Part shown: positions 24,701-36,175 of the stretch, one piece after another
How positions within the stretch are numbered: position 1 is the first letter of the stretch
Layout: each line of letters begins with the position of its first letter
Assembly: GCA_947462335.1 (NCBI GenBank)
Contig: OX381714.1
Coordinates: 16,774,618-16,838,617, forward strand
Source: Harmothoe impar
Lineage: Eukaryota > Annelida > Polychaeta > Phyllodocida > Polynoidae
DNA length: 64,000 nucleotides
Direction of reading: 5' to 3'
The notes under the pieces: generated by a model
What the model saw: the letters and a program-made list of their open reading frames with translations, nothing else
The model's database searches: none
Told to the model about the DNA's origin: nothing
Translations under genes and position numbers: made by a program

Positions 24701-25134
24701 CAACAATTAGGGGGGGGGGGGGGGGGGGTTCAGCACTGCATGTAAAGCATAGTGTAGTGGAGCAGAGGGATGGGAAACAGGCAGGGGGGGGGGGGTAGCG
24801 ATACATTTTAAAAGGATATTAAAGTAAACGGCGAGGGATTTAGGCAGTAGAGGAGAGGTACAACATAGATCGAAGTAAAAACGGAACGTTAGAAGAGAAT
24901 AACATGGTGTTTCTTGTGTTGCTCCCTCACTGTGCCGTAGCAGACAGTACTATTTGACGCCGAATCGACAAAATCTCCCGTTATCGCCCACCGGCCGAAT
25001 TTTGTGATATGATTTTATGGTGCATTCTGCCATTGTCAAGCTCTGTCTTTCTCTCAGAAGTTGCAGGGAACAGTTATAAAGCATATTGCGTGGTTCTGTC
25101 AAGTGGTACTCACCTTTTTGTTGGGTTTTGGCAT
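21709..25134 (-). CDS. Myb/SANT-like protein B, with one frameshift
   Basis: Proposed exons are 25,134-25,114 (seven codons), 24,646 to about 24,530, 24,376-23,899, 23,612-23,512, 23,299-22,611, 22,393-22,223 and 21,995-21,709, about 620 residues in all. Exon 3 has a long D/E tract and then a SANT-like block with KFSPQEHTALF and AAWQEVV. Exon 5 ends in a coiled coil, and the C-terminus is a basic KK/RR tail suited to nuclear import. All junctions fit GT-AG and phase except the exon 2 donor, where only a GC donor at 24,529 fits. In exon 5 a C9 run (22,852-22,860 on the + strand) shifts the frame. With eight Cs, the length would agree with both flanking intron phases, so this is either a sequencing slip or a fresh inactivating mutation. 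A DNA-binding partner for the transposase is the likely role. Confidence 0.7.
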
Positions 25135-25414
25135 CTTGAATGGCTCTGCACGACACTGTTCACTACGATCCCGCTACTGATGCTGAGGTGGACCGGAAGT
25201 GACGTTGTGGCACAAGTAGGTCAAATTACGCTGGATCCCGGGGAATTTTTGTCGCTATGAACGTTCAAGCTATGTTCTGGGCCAAAGTATCGTTAAGGCC
25301 GCAACGTGTGTCGTTAAGAAACAGAGTAAGGGGTTGTGTAACGGGGGGGTTGCCTCTCTCATTATGACTTACGTTATTTTTGCCATCTTTTAACGTGAAT
25401 GTGATGCACCGTCA

Positions 25415-25438
25415 CGTTACGGTTGTGTAACGACCTCC
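25415..25438 (-). repeat. right terminal inverted repeat of the Harbinger element
   Basis: Perfect inverse of 16,005-16,028, ending GGTTGTGTAACGACCTCC on the + strand. Confidence 0.9.
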
Positions 25439-25848
25439 TGGAGTACTTGCAACCCAGACGCGCCTGCCAGCTCCTGGCCTGGATGTTTAAACTGTCGAAG
25501 GATGGTACACAGGTAGTGCCTCCATCCAGAGCGCTGCGCGCCAATGCCAAAGTGAAACTGAAAGTGTCAAGACATCACAAGGATGTGTACCTAAAGAGGC
25601 ACAAGACACTGGGACAAGCTGAACCCTGACCAACAGCACAAAGCCAATAAACAGGCTTTCCTGACCTCACTAACTGACAGAGACTTTGTACCCCTAGACC
25701 CTATCATGGTCTAATGACAATCACATTAAACCGACAAATACTTATTTGACCATAAGACATGAACATTTACTTTCTTTAGGCATTTAATAGAAAAAAAACC
25801 TGTGTAATTGTGATAAATCTCTGCCAAATAAAAAATGTTTAAACTCAA
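25439..25848 (+). pseudogene. non-LTR retrotransposon, 3' part
   Basis: The reading LEYLQPRRACQLLAWMF continues directly from the end of the 5' part at 16,004. A later frame gives WDKLNPDQQHKANKQAF and ends at a TAA at about 25,713; a frameshift lies near 25,600. A 3' tail with AATAAA (about 25,829) and a short AAACTC repeat follows, after which the CTACCCC repeat resumes. This is the C-terminal end of the same dead element. Confidence 0.8.
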
Positions 25849-26339
25849 ACTCATGTCCAAGGGGGTACGTGACGGGGTAGTAGACCGTGAGCCCATTTGA
25901 TCTTCTATAGTGGTGCAGTACCAATCAAAAGTATTAAACCAGACAACTTTTTTTGGCTCGATATCTGTCTATAGATCTCAAATAACTTTGCTTGACATGT
26001 CAGTCACCCAGCTTAGCTTCAGAATCTTGTAAAATCTTTAGAAAAATGGAATATATTCACAATATGCCACCGCCACAATTGGCAGCACTGTAGTCCTATG
26101 TCTTAGCATAGGTCCCAGCTGATGAGCTGATGCTTTGTCCACTAGGTGGTAGCACCTCTCAGGGAGATGGCTATGCCAACTTCTTGGTTAGGCAATGAAT
26201 GTGAACATACCAGGCCTTTTTACTAATATAATGGTAATAGATTGAGAATTGTTTATTGCCATATTTCCAACGAAACCCAGCAAGATCACTGGGTGCTATC
26301 TTGTGATAGTTTTACCTGATCTCTGGGAGTAGCTGAAAG

Positions 26340-27085
<746 letters not shown>

Positions 27086-27800
27086 GGTCCCTAATTCACA
27101 ATGGGGAGATTTTAGAATCATCACATTTAGGGTTATCATTTAGCATTCATATATAGGAAAACTATCATGGGAGGACATCAACATAAGAGACATGGACTTA
27201 TGTTTATTTATCTTGAATATGTTATTCAAATTTTGCTTATAAAGGATTAGATGAACAATATAGCATTACCTACGCAGATATCAGCATACTTTTGTTATCA
27301 CGGAAATAGCCTCAATCATATGATAAAAACACTATGGCAGTGCTAAAAGGTGTTGTTTACTTTACATGACATACTAGGTAACTATTTTCATGTAACCATG
27401 AATAGGTAAGACTGCATATTATGTGTGTTTTTTAATTTGTAGCATAAACTTGTTGAAATATTTCATTAAAATAAGATTTTTTAATAATTATTCTAAATAT
27501 GCAAATGAAGAAATTACAATATAAAGATGTTAAGATGAGAAGCTATGCAAAAGCTTTGATTCGGTTCTATTTTTAGATTTTTATCTCAAATATTAACTTG
27601 TATACAGACTGATACCCTGCCTGCGGGAGAATATGAAAAAAGGGTGATGTCACCGTACATCTCATAGGATTCTGAAGCTAAGCTGGGCAACCCAGATGTC
27701 AAGCAAAGTGATTTGGGTACCTTAGACATATACAAATCCAAAAAGAATTGTCTGGTTTACTACACTTCATTGGTACCAAAAAAGTCCTTGGCTTAAGGTC

Positions 27801-27827
27801 TATAGATGTCCAGGGGCACTTGTCCTA
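27801..27827. repeat. terminal piece of a CTACCCC foldback
   Basis: TAGATGTCCAGGGG followed by CACTTGTCCTA matches the right end of the copies at 7,376 and 40,652. It may be the right terminus of the foldback that opens at 14,681, which would make that nest about 13.1 kb. Confidence 0.5.
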
Positions 27828-28852
27828 GAACCAGTTACAGAAGTGAAAGTGAAATGGTACCTCTGGCTACCTCTGGCATGTACACTGTCGCCCTCTAGAG
27901 TGGTTTCCAAGAACTGTAACTGCCACGTTAGTTTCACTCACTACATCCAGGCGGCAGTGTAGGGCAGCAGCGCATACAGAGGGCATATAGGGGACACGAC
28001 GACTGTGTGCCAATGCCATACGTACACCAAACTTTTGTGGGGTTCCTTTACAGTGATGGCAAAAAGTTATGCCCTTTCCAGACGTGGTTCACATTTGTCA
28101 ATTTGAAATGCAAAAATAATGAGATAAATGACACCAATGATAATAATATCAGCTTGAACAAACGTATCATGTACTAGTGTGCTATAAAATGTATGTGACT
28201 ATACATGGGTTAAAAATCAGCACGGGTGACACGGCTTTTTAATTGTAGCCAGAGCGTATTCGATAAAAATCATAACGACACGGCGACACAGTGATAATTC
28301 TGACTACCCATGTAGAGTCACATGTATTCATACGTTGATAGTCTACACCTGACTACACGCACTATGATCCACTATGGCATCATATGTTCCTCTTAATTGT
28401 GTAACGAGATTAAAGCACTGGGATTAAAGATAAACGATCCCTAGACCCCCTAGGTAGTATAGTACATGTATACCGCCACATAATATAGGCATATAACGTG
28501 TAATTTGAAGCAGCATAATTATATTAGCAGCGACAGGGCCCGCGGCAAGGGACTCGTTGGGAGCAAAATTCGGAGCAAAATTTAATTGTGATTTAATGCA
28601 TTTCGCCCTTTTATCAACAAGCTTCATACATCGGTGAATGTAGGCAAGTGATGCATCCAGGCATCATGTCCACCCTACAATGCTGATACACTGCCAAAGG
28701 TTCGGTATCATGCATCAATATACTAGTAGTGCTGGCGAGTTACTCGCCGGTGCTGTGTTGGTAAGCATTAACATGGAATTGAAGTCCTACAGAAATGTAC
28801 AACATTATAGATATGAATCTGAGAACCAGTTGGTCCTATGAAGGCTATCAGA

Positions 28853-28988
28853 TCCAATCGGCCCTTACGGGGGACAAGATGGCGGCCTCCTCAGGGTCAC
28901 CAGCCAGCGTTTAATATAAGATGAAGGATTCTGGATCAGCGGGGCTCCCAGGGCGTTTGGATCTTTGCCTTCATGTCGCTTGGATCAG
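28853..28988 (+). promoter_or_regulatory. possible TATA-less promoter and first exon
   Basis: CCAATCGG (about 28,855) is followed by AAGATGGCGGC (28,876-28,886), a YY1-type element typical of animal transcription starts, and then a consensus donor CAG/GTAAGG at 28,988/28,989. The ATG in that motif opens only a short frame, so the exon would be non-coding. Vertebrate LHFP-type genes begin with a non-coding exon, so this could feed the coding exon at 43,495, but that link is inference. Confidence 0.3.
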
Positions 28989-29214
28989 GTAAGGTCCTAA
29001 AACAAAGATCAAACACCGGGTCGGCGACTTAATCATCCACCACTTGGCGGCAGTCCCGACCACCTGGGGGACATGAGTGTGGGTGGATGTTTGTGTGTGT
29101 GTGGGGGGGAGGGGGTCTGTCTATTTCTCAAGAACCCCCAAGGGACACATAGGACCCCGGGGGGTACTTGATTTTTTTTCTGATATGGGTGTGCGGCTCG
29201 ACCAATGACAACCC

Positions 29215-29505
29215 TTACCCTTGCTAGGGAGCTTTTGCTTCAAAAATCTACCCTTGCTAGGGCACTTTTGGTCAAAAAGTCCTAGTTTTGAAGAGGAAAA
29301 ACACAAAATGTACAATGGATGAGTAATTTCACTAAGAAATTTTACCCGCGTCCGAAAAATGTCGAAGAATGGACAAAAATGGGACATTTTGGTGAAAAAT
29401 GGGTCATTTTGGTGAAAAAGTGACCCTTGCTAGGGCGATTTTGTCAAAAGTAGACCCTTGTTAGGGACATTTCTCTCTGAAGCAGAACCCTTGCTAGGGA
29501 GATTC
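29215..29505. repeat. interspersed ACCCTTGCTAGGG motif
   Basis: Five near-copies of ACCCTTGCTAGGG, a partial palindrome, are spaced roughly 30 to 150 bp apart and separated by TTTTGGTCAAAA-like spacers. Degenerate tandem repeat; no coding role seen. Confidence 0.65.
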
Positions 29506-31967
29506 GTTAAACATAATTCATCTTATTTCTATTATGTTGGAACTGAAATAGGCCTTGCTAATCCAAAGTGCCAAGGTCGTACCTAACCTAACTTAGCGCC
29601 CAGCCAGTGTTGACTCTAGCGTCCTCCACGTGCGTACAAAAGCCTGTGTTTCCATAACAACTTACCTCTCCACCTTCCCGGGCCCCATTCACTCCCACAC
29701 CGGCCCCGAACATGGATCAACGCACCCGTGAGGCCTGCGCCGCATTGATATCCACGTTCAGGGCCGCCCAGCTGGAGTAAATCTCCACCAGACTGTGCTG
29801 CGGCTGGCAACCACATGGCAGGGAGCTGCGGTGGAGAAAGTGCTCTAAATCTGGACTGTGTTGGGGAGGTGGAGAGGAGGGGGCAGTCAGTCAGTGACTG
29901 GGAGAAGCAGTGGGAGTGTGGAGTAAGGGAGTACCAACATCATGGAGTGTACGGTGTGACTAGAGAAAGTAACCTAGGTAAGTACAAGGACGTCATGTAC
30001 TATGAGGTGCATCTTCATATAGACTTTATAGCTTAGCCATGTTTTCACTTGCACTTGTCTAAGTTGCTGTCCCAGTGCATATGACATATAATGTATGTTT
30101 TAGGGTCTGGTAGGGTACATGGTATAGAGGGGGAGGAGGGTGGAAATGGTGATGACTGACTCAGACAGTGACCATGTCGAAGTCATGTTAACCAGCATGT
30201 TAAACCAGCCCTGTTACCTTAGTAGGTAAAGCAGTCTAAAGGTACTGACATGCATGGTGCATGCATGCTATACTCTACAGTGGTAGACATCTTCAAAATT
30301 GGGAGTAGAGAGGGAAGATAGATCAGGGGTGGGGAGGAGGGGGGGGGGGGTAGATGGAGAGAGACAGAGACACCCGGCAGAGACAGCGTGAGAGACCTAG
30401 AGAGAAACAGTCATAGAGAGGCACTGGAACAGGGGGGGGGGGGGAGTCAAAATCGACCGTTATCTGATAATCATAAACAATGGTTAACTTGTGAAGCATA
30501 AGGATACTTAAAGTAATAACTATGTGGGAAGTTGACTTAATGAGTGACTACCTACACCCCCTGCACATAGAGGTAGAACTTACCCAGAACTTATAACATG
30601 CCTCCTCCAGGAGGGTAGAGGCTCTGGAGGTTACCTCTGTCTGGTGGTTGGTGGTGTCAGAGTCATGCTAGTGGTGATGGTGGTACCAGGGTATGTGTTC
30701 TGGTGGTAGGGTATGTGTGTGCTGGTACATGTACAGGGGTTACAGGAGGAGGCATGGCTCGGGGTCAGGACCACATGCCGCACAGTGTCTGACTGCCGGG
30801 GGAGGAGGAACTCCTGGAGAGAGGCTGAAATGTGGCATGAAGTTTGGGGACGAGTGGTGGAGGGGCAGAGTGTGGGTGGGATGGGGGGTGGGGGTCTGAC
30901 TCTACAAGATGTAGTTGCATACTTTCCATTCGCTTTCAAAGTGTAGCTTATACCAGTGTTCTTATGACGCTCCTCCTCTCCAATTTCCTTCTGGATGTGG
31001 ACCTGGTCAGTAGCGATATCATTATCAATGATCTTCATGGAAGTCACTGGTGATATAGACATCATAAGTATGAACTGCAATGAATCCACAGTCCTCCTCT
31101 GTCACCCTCTGCCCCTTCCTTATTCCTCTGACACCCCCGAGTCCTCACTCCTCCATTTCTTCCATGCATATTCCTGAGCTGCTCTCTCCATATTCCAACT
31201 CGTTTTGTCCTCCTTATCCTGCCCTATCTTATATCGTGGTATCTTCCATTTCGGTTGATCACCCTGCTATGATATGTTCGCTTATAACAATGGCTTTAAC
31301 AGGGACATATCTCGGCCTTAGAGCAATAATCCCTGGTACATTGCGATGACTGAGGAGCTAATTAATTGTTAGTGATATAACCAGGATATATATGACCATC
31401 ACCAGCTCCTACCAGGTCACAACATCCTGCCGGGGGAGATAAGAGACAGGTGTTATCTAATTCTCACTACTAATGTGCCCTGATACCAGCTTCCTCCGAC
31501 CATTAACTAGCCCTTTAACAACCGCATAGTGCTTTAATGTGGTCCGTTCTTAGTCCATAATGTCCAAAGCTGGATGAAGCTGCATCGGGCTGCATTATTA
31601 ATGCATCATGTATCTTGGGAAGTGTAACTGGATAGGTCCCGTTGGGTTGGCATTATGTCTGAATGTAATACTAGGAAAGTATTCGCCAGGACTGCATTCG
31701 TGCATTGTAACGACCCAGGGCATAGCACATTAGACGATTCGCGTGCCTTAAATGTTTAGTACTAGGAATAGGGTTGCACTGGCATTTATTACAAATGCAG
31801 ACTCACTAGTTGTGCTCAGAGCTTTCTTTATCAAGTTTTAAGAGAACTCGTTATAAAGTCTCATTCAGTTTTCAACTTATTCATCGGGTACAAGCAAGAA
31901 AGCTTTCCAGGCTCACACATTGAATGGTAGACCCACACCCCCTCCCCAGCGATCTTAGCCTCATTAC

Positions 31968-32281
31968 CTTGGTAATTCTTCCACCCACTGCACATAATTT
32001 GACTTTGCAATTTTCCAGTTGCGCTGCCATATTCAGAAAACTGGGATGCAAAGAATCATTGAAGGGTGGAATAGTGGCTGGCATCCAATGTGTGTGATGT
32101 ACCGTGCAGTTACTAGCTATTTGTAGACTGTCTTTAGTGTCTGAGCGTGCCCACGCCTCCTCACCCTTCTCCATCATTGAGTCTTGCAATCCAGAATGGT
32201 ATACAATGATGTCGACTGAAACGTTGGAAGTAATGAGAATGAGGGGCAACGATAAGTCAAGTGGGTCTGCCGCTGACCCCT
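31968..32281 (-). CDS. possible internal exon, unknown protein
   Basis: An open stretch of 314 bp is bounded by an AG acceptor (TTAAGGCAG) and a good donor (AAG/GTAATG). The reading contains LPLILITSNVSVDIIVYHSG and later NMAAQLENCKVKLC, which looks more like ordinary protein than chance sequence. I do not recognise the family and see no neighbouring exon, so it may be a chance frame. Confidence 0.2.
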
Positions 32282-34973
32282 CTGCCTTAAAATACAATAA
32301 TTACTATATGATACATGTAGCAGCTTATTTTGATACTCATAGAATATAGTGTTGGTCACAAGGTTAGATTTGAGAGAAGGAGCGGAGGGGGGGGGGGGCT
32401 CTCCTGAACAACCTTTGACCAATATTTATATTGATATACTATAAAGCCAAGTAAACTTTGCCCGAAACGGAAAGGATGGACGTGCGCCCCCGACAGCACC
32501 CCCTCGAAATCCGTCACTGGAATATCTACATACAACAACTTTCATATATAATCACAGATATCAACGTTAGTGGTGGAAAGAAGCTTAGCATATCCATAGA
32601 TTGACAGTCAGTAGTATTTGAAAGACCATTCTGATTAATCATATATCACGTGCGCTTTATAATTCAGATACATCGTAGATCTATACACCCGGGTAGTCCG
32701 TGTATACTGCGGTACAGACACTGCCGGGACTGGAGTAAATTTGGCATTGACATTTCACAGGAGGCACATAGACCACCATAGACGTGTGTGTATGTGTGTG
32801 TGGGGGGGGGGGGGGGTTGACAGGCTCATTTCTCATCGTCACCCCCCCCCCGCCCCCCGACCCTACCCCTACTAGCTCCTACCCAACCCCACCCTCCATG
32901 TTGAGCTCGTCTACACTCAGCTGCATGGGTCAGCTGGTGGTGTCTTTATCTACCGATTTGATTGTATACTTCTCCCTATAATGTATGCATTTGCTATTTA
33001 ATGTTACTTACGTTTACACCTACACATAAGACAGCTGGTGGACATTGATTTTGATAATAATCAATATTACATAATAATATAATTGAGCAAGTCTACATGT
33101 GATGGTGAAGCCAGCTGGCACACCCTGTATATGCTATACTAGTACCCCTACATGCTCTCACCTCCCAGCAGTGGTTTATCATGTTAAACTGGACCTAGCA
33201 TTAGGCTAAAAAAGAAAAAAATCCTCTCCCCCGCTTGGGTATAGCAAAACAGTGCCGGCCCCTCTCTTTTAATCAGTGTCCTTGTTTTGCTTAGTACATA
33301 CATATACATGTACTTCGTTACGGTGAAAAGCTCCCTGGGGAAAGCAAAACATAATCCGACCGGCCGGGCCTTGTTGACCATTCCATGTTTAATACTGGAA
33401 ACCTACTTTCTTTATTTTGCCTTACGATTCCTCTTGTCCTCATCAAGCTATCATTGCCCGTGGAACATGTTCTACTCGTATTACCGCCCTCCCTTCCCCC
33501 CACCCCTGTTGCAGCCCCGCCATCCTCCCCTGCCCACCACATCCATAATTGACATGTTGAAAAACAGACGATCAGAATAATTAGCACACATGTATTGATT
33601 ACGGTCCGGGTTGACAAGGGATGATGGAAAGGAAACAGGCGCCCTTCTAATAGGTCTTCTGGGCGTCCTTTTTATTCTCCTTTTTAAATGTCTTAATCAA
33701 CAATAGTATAATAGAGTAATGCTCCCACACTGACACTGGCGATCTGTTTCAGGGGGTCGTGAGCTATTTTTGTTTTCCAGCCTTGACAATGACATATGGG
33801 CAGGATTGGATGGGCAGATGAGGGCAAGGATGCTATTTACTTGATTGAAACAAATGAACCCTTTCTGACCTGGATTGCATTGTGTTCTGACCCCAGTTCT
33901 GACTCAAGTGCTGTGGCATACAGCCAATGTTCTTATTCATATTAAATCACTGACTCTTTAAGGATAGCATGATACCTCATTGATTAACGTGCACAGTTGT
34001 ATCTGTCAACACAATGTACTAAAGGAGCACCGAACGCTCGACATGATACAGGTATGCAGTAACTTACCAAGCCTGTATTTATGCATCAAAGCGACAAATG
34101 CGGCTATGATGCATGACACCCCTATCAAATGGGTTATACAGAGTAAACCTACAGTCGGCATAGCTATATTTGTTCCTGCTACATCGACTGGCTCAGGATG
34201 ACCCCCGTGGCCTGACCTAAATTCTACCCTCTAATTAAGTAAATAATTAAGAAGGAATAGAAGAAGATGTGACCCACATGGCAGAGACTGCTACATAACA
34301 ACTTCTCTATGTACAAATAGTGTCTGCCTGTTGGATCTACCATAGTCTGAACGGGGTTTGAACATTGAATATAGAATACCTTGAGAGAAAAGAAACTCCG
34401 TAAAAAAGAAATCTGCAAACTCCTCAGTAATTTGGAGAAGAAAGTATTATTGTAAATAACAGACAATGTGTTGTCTTCTTTTCGAGTTAATCCCCCCATC
34501 TAATACTTCTTGAACAGCTGAGTTATTCCTATCTCCAATAATGTGTAAGGACGCACTGGTTGACATTTTGTAGCAATGATATGCATAGTTAATATTTTAC
34601 CTGTTATTAAGCAAACTCCCTCTGATGAACACTAAGAGCCTACCTTCTAATGTCTGCCCACCCGTCAGCCCTTGTTACCTGGTACCCTTATTGGTTTGGC
34701 CAGAATGAACTAAATAACTTGATCCTAAATTGAGATACAAAATAGACAAATACACTTCTAGCTACGGGCAGAAAGGAGGGCCGCGCACCAAATTGTCCGA
34801 CTGAAGTTAAACCAACTGACGTTAAGATGGGTCGATCTGATGCCAATTCCGTTTACTGCGCCATTTTCTGCGCAGATACATCATCTAGTTTGACAACAGA
34901 CCACCAGGAGACCTTTGTTTCATATTGGCATAGGTAATATCAAATTATTAGAAAATGATGAAAGATGTTGCCT

Positions 34974-35039
34974 GACTGGGGCGAGAATCACCAACCTTTG
35001 AATGTGAAGGCATGCATTCTACCGCTGTGCTATGCAGTC
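34974..35039 (-). tRNA. tRNA-like relic, probably pseudogene or SINE head
   Basis: The inverse strand has an A-box-like TAGCACAGCGGTAGAATGC and matching GACTG/CAGTC ends. The T arm, however, does not form a proper stem and 7-base loop, and the length is only 66. It is more likely a degraded tRNA or tRNA-derived repeat than a working gene. The anticodon cannot be assigned. Confidence 0.3.
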
Positions 35040-35983
35040 TGCAGTGGCATCCAATTCAAAAGTCATAAATAACTAGCCCTCACTATATTTCTATTTCTTT
35101 TCAACTTTTTTATTTGAATGAGCCTAAACCTTAGAAATATGCAGGGGACCATATGTTCAAAATAGATTCTCTTGATAGAGAACTTTAAAGCCTCTGAGAG
35201 AGTTATATAGAAATTTAGCTACTTTTCAATACTATTCTATGTAGACATGTGGCCGACATGTGGCAAAACACTGTATAATCCTATCACAGAAGACATTAGC
35301 TTGAGGCTTGGATATCTCAGAGAATAGCTTGGGACCCCCCTATTTTCTAAGCTTCTTTGGAAAGTGTATGTTATCATGGTCTAATGGCAAAATATGATGA
35401 AAATCTAGCTACTCTTATACCAAGAGATCGAGCCACCTTAAACCGACTGAAGTAAGATATTGACAAGTCTATTTTGAGGCATGCCATCCGATTATGATAA
35501 AAATAAAATGCAGTGCAGAGGGCTTGTTATATATGTTGTAAGGGCTTGTCCTTATAATATTAGGTATTCCCAAGGGGAATACCGTTATGTATACAAGTAC
35601 ATGAACATTCCGAAACACAAGAAACAACATAAACAACAGTAGCCTAGCATTAAACTGTCTCGCAATTGGAACAACAATAATTCTGTTAGGATTACCCTTT
35701 GAGGTTTTTTTCCCTTGTAAGTGAATGGATTATCGTAATTAGATAAGTACCATGTGTTTGATCTATAAATACACTGTGTGTATAAGTGCATATAAGTTCA
35801 AAGGGAGTTATAAATATCACATATTAACACAGGCTTGGCCCACATTCACGCCTCCCTACCCTCATCTCATGCTTTCTGCATGGTGGGCATCACAACATGT
35901 GGGTTTGGCTTTATAGTGAGTTCATATAGCCTGAAGGTGTGAGTGTGTATGTGTGGAGGGGGAGGCTAACTATGTTCGGTTAA

Positions 35984-36175
35984 CTATTTAAGGACAGCAT
36001 GACTTGTTAATTGCCTCAACCTTTATTGCTTATCTACAATCATAATGCAATTCGGTGTATTCTGCTGACCTTCGTGAGTATATCAACCTTTTCAAGGGTC
36101 GGCATGATACATACATCCAACACTGGCAATTAAGTTACTCTCCAGGCCCTAAAACACTATGCTGCTCTTAAAGGG
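35984..36175. mobile_element. TTAA-type MITE copy
   Basis: TTAA flanks the left side and TTAC the right. The left end is CTATTTAAGGACAGCATG and the right end inverted is CCCTTTAAGAGCAGCATAG, a clear inverted repeat matching the family. Confidence 0.7.

Larger units (their letters stand above)
16005..25438. mobile_element. PIF/Harbinger transposon with three genes, 9.4 kb
   Basis: A 24-bp sequence beginning GGAGGTCGTTACACAACC is found at 16,005-16,028 and as its perfect reverse complement at 25,415-25,438. Between them lie a five-exon HARBI1-like transposase (+ strand) and two multi-exon Myb/SANT-like genes (- strand). GTAACG/CGTTAC hexamers are scattered through the non-coding parts. The host sequence reads straight across the insertion: the retrotransposon thumb region stops at the left border and resumes at the right. 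CTGGAG occurs at both borders, so a short direct repeat exists, but its exact length is ambiguous because it overlaps the inverted-repeat ends. Known Harbinger elements make 3-bp duplications and usually carry two genes. The size and third gene are unusual. Confidence 0.9.
27828..34973. other. no confident gene
   Basis: It contains a possible first exon at 28,853-28,988, a short repeat at 29,215-29,505, one possible exon at 31,968-32,281, and TTAA-type MITE fragments at about 28,640-28,760, 31,513-31,720 and 33,957-34,110. A hAT-like MITE end reads GAAATCCGTCACTG near 32,518. The rest holds no supported gene. Confidence 0.5.

Noticed and set aside
30631..31089. 152-codon - strand frame at 30.6-31.1 kb
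   Set aside because: The C-terminal half is low-complexity P/T-rich, and no splice site or domain supports it.
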